Position numbers and translations under genes: made by a program
Source: JAWLFI01 sp964627995
GTDB lineage: Bacteria > Bacteroidota > Bacteroidia > Chitinophagales > Saprospiraceae
Length of the DNA stretch: 64,000 nt
NCBI GenBank assembly: GCA_964627995.1
Contig: CAZVLN010000008.1
Location: forward strand, 1-64,000
Direction of reading: 5' to 3'
The notes under the pieces: model-generated
Databases searched by the model: none
The model's input: only the letters and a program-made list of their open reading frames with translations
What the model was told of the DNA's origin: nothing
Shown: in pieces, positions 10,001 to 19,200 of the stretch
How positions within the stretch are numbered: the first letter of the stretch is position 1
Layout of the letters: every line of letters begins with the position of its first letter

Positions 10001-10861
10001 TTCAATAAGTTGAGTTTCTTCAATCGTATTGCCGGTGCAGTTATCCATCACCGTCCAATCTCTTAAAATCTTAAATCCACCACCACAGAGTGGTATCTGA
10101 TGGTCCTGAAAATACACCCAAAAATCACAAACCTCCTGAGGATATATGGCCTGACCGTCGATCGTGGGAACTCCAGCTTCATTAGCTTCCGGATAACCAT
10201 TACCATTTAAGTCCCAGGAGGGATCATCGCACTGAAAAGCAGGGAGTTCGATACCATCTCTATTTTCAGGAAAATCTACTGCAGACAAACTCTCGCGCTC
10301 ATATTGAATCGTCTGCGTGCATGGACTGCTTTCATTTCCAGAAGCATCGACTGCAATATATGTAATGGAACGAATCGCCGTAAACGGACTCGAACAGGGC
10401 TGAGAAGTAATATTATCACTCAATATTTCAATTTCCGGATTTGGATCACAATTATCGTCTACTAAAAAGCTAGGAACTGAATTGGGATCCTGCTCAGAAC
10501 ATGAAGTCGTTACGCTAGGCTGACAGTCTATCGTAGGCGGAAGTTTGTCTTCGATGAAAATCTCCCCCCAACAAGAATTGCCATTCAAAAACACTCGCAC
10601 CTCAAGAGTCTGACCAATATATGAACCGTCTACCATATCGCCGATAGGCTGACCCGAGGCATCAAAAATGGTGACCATATAAGGACAATTGGCTCCCGGT
10701 CCCTCTAAAATCATATCCGGTGTTATCAAAGCTGAACAGTTCGGTCCCAGCGATACGTTTATGAGATCGTTACACGACAGCGGGCAATTTTGGGCATTTG
10801 AGGTCGCTGAACCCAAACCCAATAATAGAAAACTTAGGAGAAAGGAGTATAAATGATTCAT
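7022..10861 (-). CDS. T9SS type A secreted multidomain protein with dockerin-like module
   Basis: This 1279-residue protein has a signal peptide (to about residue 23, SNAQ). Most of it is a chain of cysteine-rich HYR-like beta modules (repeated PP.I.CP or HCP.DI segments, DNCTGN, DNC.PN). At about 955-1005 a dockerin-like pair appears: a degenerate first repeat (SAYDLYVMQMHILGL) followed by AADVNKDDRVNAHDMYALR, with Asp/Asn at calcium-ligand positions. The last 80 residues (SIVYPNPFMESISVEW ... GSYIVIIRD) are the short type A T9SS sorting tail. No enzyme motif is visible. Because the adjacent gene encodes cohesin-like modules, an assembly role is attractive but inferred. It has its own promoter box and a downstream hairpin, so it is probably a single-gene transcript. 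Confidence 0.9.
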   Translation of the reverse strand: MNHLYSFLLSFLLLGLGSATSNAQNCPLSCNDLINVSLGPNCSALITPDMILEGPGANCPYMVTIFDASGQPIGDMVDGSYIGQTLEVRVFLNGNSCWGEIFIEDKLPPTIDCQPSVTTSCSEQDPNSVPSFLVDDNCDPNPEIEILSDNITSQPCSSPFTAIRSITYIAVDASGNESSPCTQTIQYERESLSAVDFPENRDGIELPAFQCDDPSWDLNGNGYPEANEAGVPTIDGQAIYPQEVCDFWVYFQDHQIPLCGGGFKILRDWTVMDNCTGNTIEETQLIEIEDQSTPTIHCPADITVAGGFDCGAVVELPDPIIGSGCSGSPNYTVSVNGGIISEVNGRFIVSGLDVGTYTVTYTVENPCGGHPTSCQIHLTVTSGGGNGPIAICDQNTVVALGINGTAKIFGATFNDGSYSDCGDVVDIQVRRMHPGDCPPGVADDTEFRDFVEFCCADIANNPNTIVLRVTDSNGQTNECMVHVTVQNKLPPSLHCPPDISIDCDYPLDINDLSDFGTVVSDPADRKPIYVYNSHYPNGFVGYDGFASGSCGHITITEHVDDFTDCGGGYILRTFKVTGQGGVIASCEQKIFIKRDKPFSCSQINWPDDVEINSCHSVMTDPDNTGRPSFNNVGCGSILATNYSDEVFSVVNGFCYKILRTWKVLDWCGTNGTHKICEHTQVIKVRDDDAPEFVAGCEDVTICTDNVQECTGFVSLSPTLEDCTPNEHLRYEYYVDINNNNPGGRYDLEGTTSHIERYLPFGTHRVLWRVLDGCGNQGTCSYLVTVEDCKKPTPVCIDGLATVVMPVNGMIEIEAELFNRGSFDNCTPNDDLIISFSSDVSQTTRIFTCEHEGINDVEVWVTDQAGNQEYCITSLSIQDNRGTCPDTSSIVSGSLITSSGYSVPSAAVDIEHDFLPNSSMSAASDIKGDFDFKMFDPPFMSDLRVRPSSNNDLYLGVSAYDLYVMQMHILGLAPFDSPEQYIAADVNKDDRVNAHDMYALRDVLLRNRSDFPNNNSWRFRDARFEPNLEEDPYDIEEDIVLNSPSKLAEACDFIGIKIGDIDRSARPGVKLRSSRSITVPAQIVMDNNSNAISIEGTLSENYDWVAYEISWEKQIGISQMEITGVSEVIFGNQRAIASQSAIQTDAKSWSILMEVSNMDLQSLEGLIQSGSIKIRAFDNKGNPYELKLAQVRTNTSFHSIVYPNPFMESISVEWNRSPKVPVSIEMVNVAGQVVLYKALNGSDGNRISLPCGSQIGVGSYIVIIRDEEGNILDRHLTTKK

Positions 10862-10891
10862 ATAAGAGTAGTTTTAATCTTTATCTAGCTC

Positions 10892-10899
10892 CAAATATA
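10892..10899 (-). promoter_or_regulatory. Bacteroidota -7 box (TATATTTG)
   Basis: The minus strand reads TATATTTG 30 bases upstream of the start of the 1279-residue secreted protein. It matches TAnnTTTG and implies a 5' leader of roughly 25 bases. Confidence 0.5.
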
Positions 10900-10984
10900 A
10901 GGATTACCCATCAAAAAAAATTGATTTGTACCTGACAATATCAAAACTTTATACATATTATATATATTCGTAATACAAAATGTG

Positions 10985-11164
10985 TTTTTGGGCGCATCCC
11001 CTGCCTCAAACGAGTCAGGGGTCAGGCTATGCGGTGCTATCGGTCTCGCTTCCATAATTATTAAGTCCGAAATCAAAAAAAAGTGCGGGTATCGACCACC
11101 TAAGACCGCACCCCATCGTGAAAGCGAGACCCCGCCAGCGGCGGGCACCTCCTATCCTTTGCGC
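10985..11164 (-). repeat. Structured intergenic repeat, copy A
   Basis: This 180-bp GC-rich element on the minus strand begins GCGCAAAGGATAGGAG and ends GGATGCGCCCAAAAA. It belongs to the same family as elements at 12173, 31884, 32064 and 46292. The core CATAGCCTGACCCC matches the GGATAGCCCGACCC of copy B. Internal inverted repeats include GGTCTCGCTT / AAGCGAGACC, CCCCTG / CAGGGG and CCCGCC / GGCGGG. Open frames across it (10885-11148 minus, 10982-11176 plus) look accidental. It lies in the 517-base gap between the large secreted protein and the response regulator; the rest of that gap (11165-11378) shows nothing I can name. Confidence 0.7.
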
Positions 11165-11378
11165 GAAATACAATAAAATTCTCTTATTTGGTCACTTATG
11201 CCCATTTCCCATGCATCATCTACCAATCACTGCCGATCGACTATTACTATCGTATTTAGTATCAACACGTGTTTAAACTTTCTGGCTTGCTATGCCGTGT
11301 CTGGTGAACCATTCATCAGCGGAGTTTCTTCAGAATTATATAAATTGCTATATTGTCAATTGTTCCATCTTACACCCG

Positions 11379-12065
11379 ATGAAAGAGCTTCACCAATCCA
11401 TCACTATAGGTATAGCTGACGAGCACCCAATCATGGCCGCCGGCCTTATTCACCTGCTCCAAGCTGAACTGGATTTTTCCATACGTATACAATGGGTGGT
11501 AGCCTCAGGCAGAACGCTTATGGAACAATTGCGCAAAAATCCAATAAGATTACTCATTAGTGAGCTTAAATTATCTGAAATTGACGGTGTTGACCTTATT
11601 GAGCAAATAAAATCCACATACCCGCAGACTCGTGTCCTAATTTTATCTCAATACGATCAACAAAAATTTGTGAAGATGGCATTTACAAGCGGAGTAGATG
11701 GATATGTACTCAAACGCTCTCAGCCAGAAGATCTTATTCAAGGCGTTCGGGAAGTCATTCAGGGTAAAGTGTATATGGGGCAAGATGTGCACTTCGGACC
11801 TAAGCGAAAAAAAGGTGGCTCCGAGTCAGCTCGAAAGAAAGAGTTTGAAAATGAAGACCGTTTTAAAGCCCAAAATGATTTGACGGATAGAGAGCGGGAA
11901 ATTTTAGGGAAAATCGCAGATGGTCAAACCATCCAAGAAATAGCCGATGAGCTTTTTATTTCTGACCAAACCGTATCCGCGCATAAGAGAAATATGATGC
12001 GAAAATTTGACGTACACAGTAGTCGCGAATTAATTGAAAAGTCACATCAGCACAAGCTGCTATAG
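11379..12065 (+). CDS. LuxR/NarL-type response regulator with atypical receiver
   Basis: From the ATG at 11379 the protein has 228 residues. Residues 8-125 form a CheY-like receiver with the acidic pocket (ADE, 14-15), the switch Ser (LILSQYD) and the conserved Lys (GYVLKRS). The phospho-acceptor Asp, however, is replaced by Glu at about residue 62 (SELKLSEIDG). After a charged linker, residues of about 165-225 form a LuxR/GerE helix-turn-helix (LTDREREILGKIADG ... DQTVSAHKRNMMRKFDV). An upstream in-frame ATG at 11292 would add 29 residues with no homology to the fold, so I prefer 11379. There is no histidine kinase nearby. It precedes the metalloprotease pair and is flanked by two repeat elements. 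The targets are unknown. Confidence 0.88.
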   Translation: MKELHQSITIGIADEHPIMAAGLIHLLQAELDFSIRIQWVVASGRTLMEQLRKNPIRLLISELKLSEIDGVDLIEQIKSTYPQTRVLILSQYDQQKFVKMAFTSGVDGYVLKRSQPEDLIQGVREVIQGKVYMGQDVHFGPKRKKGGSESARKKEFENEDRFKAQNDLTDREREILGKIADGQTIQEIADELFISDQTVSAHKRNMMRKFDVHSSRELIEKSHQHKLL

Positions 12066-12172
12066 GCATTCCTGAAAAATAGGTGAGTTCACGGCCGGCG
12101 ATCTCTTTTAAAAAAAAATGAGAAAGAAAGAATCTTTAATTTTCAAATTAACGCCTGTGTGCTTTGAAAGCT

Positions 12173-12361
12173 GCGTGAGGGATAGAAGCGGCAGGCAGCA
12201 GAGCCATGCTGCGAGCAGGCCTAGTGCGAGGAAGTGCCACAAGAAACTCCCCGCAGCCATAGGGATGCCGCTGCATGCGCTGCTGACTAAGAGCGGATAG
12301 CCCGACCCAGAGGCGGATTTATAGCCATGGGCGAAATCCGGCCTGGGGGCACGCCCAAAAA
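12173..12361 (+). repeat. Structured intergenic repeat, copy B
   Basis: This 189-bp element begins GCGTGAGGGATAGAAG and ends GGCACGCCCAAAAA. The 3' core GAGCGGATAGCCCGACCC is shared with copies C+ and D. Hairpins are visible, for example GCAGCA / TGCTGC and a long stem in which GGCGGATTT pairs with AAATCCGGCC, closed by CCCAG / CTGGG. It is far richer in GC than the surroundings. It lies between the response regulator and the first metalloprotease, opposite in orientation to copy A. The short frame 12118-12300 that crosses it is not considered a gene. Confidence 0.75.
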
Positions 12362-12491
12362 CTCAACTTCACGATTTTAAATAAAAAACTTGCTTTTTGA
12401 TGGTAGGATTCGTTTTATAATAAAGAGCAATCAAAATGATGGGTTCTTCAATCCCAGTGCAAATCGAGCTAATCAATCACAATATTTTTAT

Positions 12492-12499
12492 TACTTTTG
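12492..12499 (+). promoter_or_regulatory. Bacteroidota -7 box (TACTTTTG)
   Basis: This matches TAnnTTTG and ends 27 bases before the ATG at 12527. Because it overlaps the upstream start candidate at 12497, it argues that translation of the metalloprotease begins at 12527. Confidence 0.5.
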
Positions 12500-12526
12500 A
12501 AGGTAACTGACCATAAAGAACAAACT

Positions 12527-15500
12527 ATGAACAACCACACACTTAAGCGCATATCAGGGCGAATTTTGTCCTCTTTTATTGTAATTGCTATTTCTATAGG
12601 CTCGGTACTTTCTCAGTCAATATTCACGCCGGTTGAGACCGAAAGTATTTCATTTTCCGATCGAGTCATTTATGAACCTCAAAGCTACTCGGCTTACGAG
12701 GCGAATGATAATGAATTGCAAGCATCCTTGAAGAAGGCGATTCGCGAAAAGGGGCCATTTGAAATGCCTCTACCTAATGGTGAAATTATTCCCGTGCAAC
12801 TTCGACCCTATAAAGTTGCCCAAGCTGGTTTTTACAAAAAGTATCCCAGTATTCAGACTTTTGCCTTTTCCAGTATATCGGGAGAAATTGATGGATTTGG
12901 GTCTATGTCAAAAAAAGGTTTTCATGCAGTGGGTCGCAGTCCGGAGGGTCAGTTTTACATTGATCCAACGCGAAAAGATATAGAACAGAAGACCTATGCG
13001 GCCTACTACAGCTCTGAATATCAATTGCCGGAAGGCATTGAACGGTCTATGTGTGAGATGGAAGATGACATGGATGAGGTGCCCAACCCAGGCCAGTCGA
13101 TAGCGTCACGTGCTTCTAAGTCCGCTAAATCTGGGAAAGATCGTCAGCCTTTGCGGCAATACGTTTTAGTAGTAGCGACTACGGGAGAATATGCGCAATA
13201 CCACGGGGGTACAAAAGCTGATGTAGCTGCGGAAATGATTAACCTGATGATTCGTGTCAATGAGGTCATGCGCAGAGAATTTTCGGTAGAGTATATTTTA
13301 AATCAAGATACAGATACCCTATTTTTTTTAGATCCCGCTACAGACGGATATACTAATGGACAAACATCAGTTTTGATCAATCAGGTCAATGATGTTATAA
13401 GTCAGTATTTTGATAATTCGGAGTATGATCTTGGCCATTTGCTATGCACCCGGTATGGAGGCCTGGCGACTGTTTCTTCTGTTTGCAGTAATTCCAGAAA
13501 ACGAAGAGGCGTATCTTGCGGAGACGATCCTATAGGCGACCGTTTTTATGTTGAATTGGTATGCCACGAAATAGGACATCAAATGGGATCCAGGCACTCT
13601 TTCAATCACTGCCGGGGTGAAAACGAGAGTTTACCTTTCGGCTTCGAGCCGGGAAGCGGGACGACTATTATGGCATATGCTAACCTTTGCCCTGGTCGAA
13701 ATGTCAGTAATTTTACATCCCCGTATTACAATATAGGATCACTACAGTCTATCACTTCGTACATGCATGAAGGATTCGGTAACACCTGTGCCGATGAGAC
13801 ACCGCGACCGGGTCAGGTTCCAACCTTAGCGTTTGATTTTGATACAGACGTACCAACTACCATTCCAGCCTCTACTCCATTTGAACTAACGGCAGCAGTT
13901 ACGGCAGATACTATAGACCTATTATATTGCTGGGAGCAATATGACGCCTCCCCTTTCAATTGCGATGTTAATAATCCCACAGATAATTGTCCATTATTTC
14001 GATCCAGAGAGCCTACCACAAGCCCAACCCGGGTTTTTCCAAGAATAGAAGATATTATCAGCGGGCAGAGTAATCGTTGGGAACGACTACCTGACTACGA
14101 TCGGTCCATGCAGTTCATGTGCACACTTCGGGATTGGGATCCAGAAGGCGGGACGCTTGACTGGGATTTGGTGCAACTTGAGGTAACAACTGATGCGGGT
14201 CCATTTACTGTAGGCTCAATTTCAGGCGAGTATGAAGTAGGTGACCAAATCGAGATCAATTGGGATGTTGCGCAAACCGATCAGGGGCTGGTCTCTTGCG
14301 AAACTGTAGATATTTATCTTTCCGATGATGGAGGTTTTACTTACCCTCATTTGTTGGCTGAGGCTGTTCCCAACTCGGGTCAGTTGACAATAAATGCCCC
14401 TAATATTCCCACATCAAATGCCAAGATAAAGGTCAAGGGTCACGATAATTTCTTTTTCAATATTTCAGGATCTACTTTTGAAATAACAGGTCCATCTTCG
14501 CCTACTTTTTCAGCTTCCTACCCTGCATTTTTTGATCAAGTTTGCCTCCCAACAGAGGGTACGTATCGCATTGAAACAGAATCCTATTTAGGATTTGATG
14601 AGGATATTCTTTTAGCGGACCTTCAAGGCCTACCTGCGGGCGCTAGTTGGGAAGCTGTGCCGCCTGTAATACAAGGCGGTCAGTCAATGGATATCATAGT
14701 GGACTTTGGAGGTGCTGAAAAGCAAGATTTAGATTTGCAGGCTGTTTTGACGTCCATTTCAGTAGATACGGTTCAAGTTTCCATTCAAACAAGCATTATT
14801 TCCAATAATTTTGAGGATCTGCAATTGACAGCACCCAGCCTAAATCAAGAGAATGCTTCTCCCATAGTAGACTTTTCGTGGACGGAGGCGGAAGATGCTC
14901 TATCTTACCGAGTTGAATTATCCTTTTCACCCTCGTTTGAGAATATAGAGGCTTCTGTAGTCTCAGAAAGTGCAGCCACAAACTTTAACTCTTCCATAGG
15001 GTACCAATTGGAAGCAGGGGAAACCTACTTCTGGCGGGTCATTCCAATCAATGAATGTGGTGATGGTTCCTCTTCTGAGGTTTTCGTTTTGAGAACGGGA
15101 GCTACAAGTTGTGATCGGTACACATCGATTGATGTTCCGAAAGCCATTCTTCCTACATCCAACGCGGTAGCAGAATCCATAATCGAGGTAGAAGAAGAAG
15201 GTGTTATAGAATCAGTGGAAGTCAGAAACTTGCGAGGTACACACCCTTTTGTTGGCGAGATACGCGCCCGTCTGGAGAGCCCTTCTGGAACTTCGGTGCG
15301 GTTATTTACTGAGGAATGCTTTAATTTGTCCGACTTTAATGTAAATTTCAGTGATCTGGCAGCAACTGAACTTCAGTGCCCGCTGACTGGGGGCAACTCA
15401 TACAAGCCTCAGGATGCCTTGAGCGCTCTAGCCGGAGGAATAACGCAAGGAAGATGGAAGTTGATCATTGAAGACCGCACCGCCGGTAGCGGGGGTTCAC

Positions 15501-16135
15501 TTCAAGCATGGGCTCTAGAGTTATGCGGTGCTTTGTCAGCTAGCTCGCCTTCGCTTGACAAAGACTCATTGTACGTTTCGCGGGGAGGACAACAATTCCT
15601 TAAAGACGACAATTTAAGTGCTGAAAAGGAAGATATAGAACCTTACGAAATTACATACACGGTAGTCGATGCACCACGTCATGGTGTTCTCACCTTTGGT
15701 AATGATACCCTTAGAGCCGGTGCTGAATTCACTCAGGATGCTGTAAATAAATGGTGGTTGACTTATTCGCATAACGGATCAGATGCTGACCGAGATTTTA
15801 TCACCTTCGTTGTAGAAGACGACGATGGCGGGTGGATTGGTTTAGATACACTCCCAATCAGGGTGGATGCTGTTTTGCAATCGGAAGTAGTCACTTCAAA
15901 ATCCTTTGAAGTTTTTCCTAACCCTACCTCCGGAGTATTTTATATATATCCACCCAAGGGTTTTCGCCACGGCTTACTCGAAATTCGAGATGCCAAAGGA
16001 GTATCTGTGAGGTCTATCGAACTTTCTGGAGCTGATCAAGTAAAGGTAGTAGAGGGAGGATTAACTCCCGGCCTGTATTATATCCAACTCATAGAAGGTG
16101 AACAACGCCTTGTACAAAAATTAATTGTGCAATAA
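12527..16135 (+). CDS. Secreted reprolysin-like zinc metalloprotease, T9SS type A (copy 1)
   Basis: This 1202-residue protein has a signal peptide to about residue 35 (SVLSQ). A propeptide-like region precedes a metzincin domain with HEIGHQMGSRH at about 347, the HExxHxxGxxH zinc signature with catalytic Glu, and a downstream Met-turn-like TTIMAYANLC. Then come beta modules, a fibronectin-III-like unit (about 765-855, ETYFWRVIPINECGDG), a P/Homo B domain (about 863-1002, GRWKLIIEDRTAG), a CSPG/cadherin-3-like repeat (about 1005-1110, LTYSHNGSDADRDFITF) and a type A sorting tail (FEVFPNPTSGVF, from about 1125). The 12497 start was rejected because a promoter box overlaps it. A paralogue follows 70 bases downstream, probably cotranscribed. 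It is likely a secreted protease; the substrate is unknown. Confidence 0.93.
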   Translation: MNNHTLKRISGRILSSFIVIAISIGSVLSQSIFTPVETESISFSDRVIYEPQSYSAYEANDNELQASLKKAIREKGPFEMPLPNGEIIPVQLRPYKVAQAGFYKKYPSIQTFAFSSISGEIDGFGSMSKKGFHAVGRSPEGQFYIDPTRKDIEQKTYAAYYSSEYQLPEGIERSMCEMEDDMDEVPNPGQSIASRASKSAKSGKDRQPLRQYVLVVATTGEYAQYHGGTKADVAAEMINLMIRVNEVMRREFSVEYILNQDTDTLFFLDPATDGYTNGQTSVLINQVNDVISQYFDNSEYDLGHLLCTRYGGLATVSSVCSNSRKRRGVSCGDDPIGDRFYVELVCHEIGHQMGSRHSFNHCRGENESLPFGFEPGSGTTIMAYANLCPGRNVSNFTSPYYNIGSLQSITSYMHEGFGNTCADETPRPGQVPTLAFDFDTDVPTTIPASTPFELTAAVTADTIDLLYCWEQYDASPFNCDVNNPTDNCPLFRSREPTTSPTRVFPRIEDIISGQSNRWERLPDYDRSMQFMCTLRDWDPEGGTLDWDLVQLEVTTDAGPFTVGSISGEYEVGDQIEINWDVAQTDQGLVSCETVDIYLSDDGGFTYPHLLAEAVPNSGQLTINAPNIPTSNAKIKVKGHDNFFFNISGSTFEITGPSSPTFSASYPAFFDQVCLPTEGTYRIETESYLGFDEDILLADLQGLPAGASWEAVPPVIQGGQSMDIIVDFGGAEKQDLDLQAVLTSISVDTVQVSIQTSIISNNFEDLQLTAPSLNQENASPIVDFSWTEAEDALSYRVELSFSPSFENIEASVVSESAATNFNSSIGYQLEAGETYFWRVIPINECGDGSSSEVFVLRTGATSCDRYTSIDVPKAILPTSNAVAESIIEVEEEGVIESVEVRNLRGTHPFVGEIRARLESPSGTSVRLFTEECFNLSDFNVNFSDLAATELQCPLTGGNSYKPQDALSALAGGITQGRWKLIIEDRTAGSGGSLQAWALELCGALSASSPSLDKDSLYVSRGGQQFLKDDNLSAEKEDIEPYEITYTVVDAPRHGVLTFGNDTLRAGAEFTQDAVNKWWLTYSHNGSDADRDFITFVVEDDDGGWIGLDTLPIRVDAVLQSEVVTSKSFEVFPNPTSGVFYIYPPKGFRHGLLEIRDAKGVSVRSIELSGADQVKVVEGGLTPGLYYIQLIEGEQRLVQKLIVQ

Positions 16136-16205
16136 GGTAAGTCCCAGCGGGGTTATAAATATTAGACCTATTTTTTAAACACACGAACTGAACATAATTA
16201 ATACC

Positions 16206-19200
16206 ATGCGACTAGCTATTCGAATATATCTTTTATTATTCCTGTTGTTGCCTTTTGGCATAATTGCTCAAGGTTTATTTCAACCGATCGCTAAAGAGCA
16301 AATCACATTTGATGATCGGCAACTCTTTAAACCCAAGAAATTTGAGGGATATCAAGTTTCTGAATCTGCTTTACGTACTCAAATTACCAAAGTAATGGAT
16401 ACAGAAAGCTCGGTTCAAATCCCCCTACCGAGCCAGCCGGATGCTCTGTTTAGCGTTGAATTTTACGCTATTTCCAGCCCTAATTTTTACAAAAGGCACT
16501 CGAGCATTCAAACGTTTAAACTCACTCAACTCAACGGAGATTACGTAGGCTATGGTGACATAACCGGGCATGGCTTTCACGCCGTTTTACGAAATAAATC
16601 AGGAGCTGTTTACATTGATCCTACGAATCGAGAGCGAGGCCATTCGACCTATGCTGTTTATCATGTAAGAGATTATAATCGACCCGAGGCATACAGCAAA
16701 TTTACCTGTGACCTGGACGAAATATTAGACGAACAGACAAGTCCAGGAGTAGAAATCACCCGGGCCCTAGAAAGAGGAAAAAGTATTTCACGAAATCAAA
16801 AGGCGAATGAGGATGTACCACTTCGTAGATATCGCATGGCTCCCATTACCACTTATGGATATTCAAATTTTCACGGTGGCACGCTGGAATTAGTTACCGG
16901 CGCTCTGACCACGATGATATTGCGCGTCAATGAAGTAGTCCGTCGAGAATTTTCTGTAGAGTTTGTATTTATTGATGAAATCGATTCTTTGATCGTCCTA
17001 GATCCCAATAATAACGAGCTCACAGATGGAAACACACAGGCTTTGATTAATGAGGCGCCTGGGTTTATTATTCGGAGGGGTATTTCCGGAAGTAGATACG
17101 ATGTTGGACATGTTTTCTGCACAAATGCAGGTGGTTTAGCTCAGCTCAATTCAGTTTGCTCGAATAACGGTAAAGCCCGCGGAGTTTCTTGCGGATTCAA
17201 TCCTATTGGGGATAACTGGTACGTTGGTTTGGTTTGCCACGAAATAGGGCACCAAATGGGATCGCCTCACTCCTTCAACTTTTGTCGAGGCAACAATGAG
17301 TCGCTAGCTTTTGGTTTTGAGCCAGGAAGTGGAAGTACGATTATGTCTTATGCTGGTATTTGCGGACCAATAAGAAATGTTCAACGAGATAGTGATCCAT
17401 ATTACAACATTGGATCTGTAGAATCTATTATAGCGCATATGCACAATGGTGTTGGTGATGCGTGTCCGGAGAAAATACCTCAAAATCACCCCCTCCCTGA
17501 CATTACGCTCAATTACGATGAAACATCCAATTTAGCGATACCTATAAGCACGCCCTTTGAATTGGAGGCAGCGGCTGAGGTAGATGGCAGTTCGGACGTG
17601 CTATATTGCTGGGAGCAGCGTGATGCCGGATTAACCAACTGCGAAGTTGGTGAGCCTACAGGGAACTGTCCAGCTTTTCGGTCCTTCCCGCCCACAACAG
17701 ACCCTGTTCGCGTATTTCCGAAAATTGAGGATATTGTTTTTAACCAGTCCTCAGAATTTGAAGTCCTACCGGATTATGCCCGATCCATGCGCTTTAGTTG
17801 TACCGTTCGCGATTGGAATCCTGATGGCGGGGTGATTGCCTGGGATTATGTTTCTTTTGACGTTGAAGACCAAGCAGGACCATTTACCGTGGAGTCTATA
17901 TCAGGCATGTACGAAGTAGGAGAATCACTAACAGTTGAATGGGATGTAGCCGGAACGAATGAAGCACCAATTAACTGTCAAACTGTAGATATTTATTTAT
18001 CTGAAGACGGTGGATTTACATATCCCCACCTTATTCAGGCCGGCGTACCAAATACCGGCTCGTACCCTATCAATTTGCCTGAAGTGACAACCAACTCAGC
18101 TAAAATTAAAGTGAAAGCCAGTCAAAATATATTTTTCAACTTATCACCATCTACGTTTAGTATTATGGACGCGGATGAGCCAGGCTTTATTGCTCGGGTA
18201 AGTCCGGTAGTACAGCAGGCCTGCCCCCCCGACCTAACTAGCTACCTGCTCGAAACAACAGGATATGGAGGATTTGTAAATTCGATCCGAATTTCTGAGA
18301 TTCTGGGTTTACCTAGTGAAGCAAGTTTTCAAAATGTTCCTGCGGATGTAAGTCCGGGAGAACTGACTGAATTGCAAATTGATTGGGGAAACAGTTTGGA
18401 AGGTATCTATGACCTTGAAATACTTCTGGTTGCAGATGGAGCTGATACAATCAATATCCCCATCCGTTCTGAGATCATAACCAATAATTTTGATGACCTA
18501 AGAGGCTTGGTTCCTGAAGCGAATGCAGAAAACGTTGCTCAGTCCATTGAATTTGTTTGGGCTAAGTCAGATGATGCTTTAGCCTATCGCTTAGAATTAG
18601 CTGAAAATCCAAGTTTTGAATCTGGCAGTATTATACTCAGTGAAGGCCTGGGTAATGTAAACAGTTTTAGCACAAGCGATCTGCTTCCAGCAAACACTCT
18701 GATATACTGGCGAGTAGTTCCTATAAATGATTGTGGCGAAGGAACACCTAGCCCAGTGCAGGTTTTCCAAACAGTTCAGATAGATTGTCAATCCTACACC
18801 TCTGTGGATGTTCCCAAGGTTATTACGGCAGCTGGAAATGGACGTACTCGGTCAAGGTTACAAATTTTTGAAACGGGTGAAATAGCAAATCTTAATGTAA
18901 AGCGGTTGCGCGGAAGTCATCAGTTTATAGGCGATATTTCCGCAACATTAGTGAGCCCGCAGGGAACTGAAGTTCGGCTGTTTGAGAATCGTTGTTTTAA
19001 TAGTACAGATTTTAACATTTCCCTCAATGATGCGGCAAGCTCTGAAGTTTCATGCCCATTAAATCAAGGAAGAACCCAACGCCCACTAGACTCCTTATCT
19101 GTCCTGAATGGTGAAGAATTATCAGGGGATTGGGAAATGCTTATCGAAGATAGAACCCCTGGAACTTCAGGACAGCTACAGGGCTGGGGTATTGAGGTGT

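Noticed and set aside
10885..11148. 87-codon minus-strand frame upstream of the response regulator
   Set aside because: It runs through repeat copy A and its translation reflects the repeat sequence; no start context or domain.
12118..12300. Short frame over copy B sharing the peptide VRDRSGR with the frame at 46189
   Set aside because: The shared peptide is only the translation of the common repeat head; the frames differ elsewhere and have no coding features.
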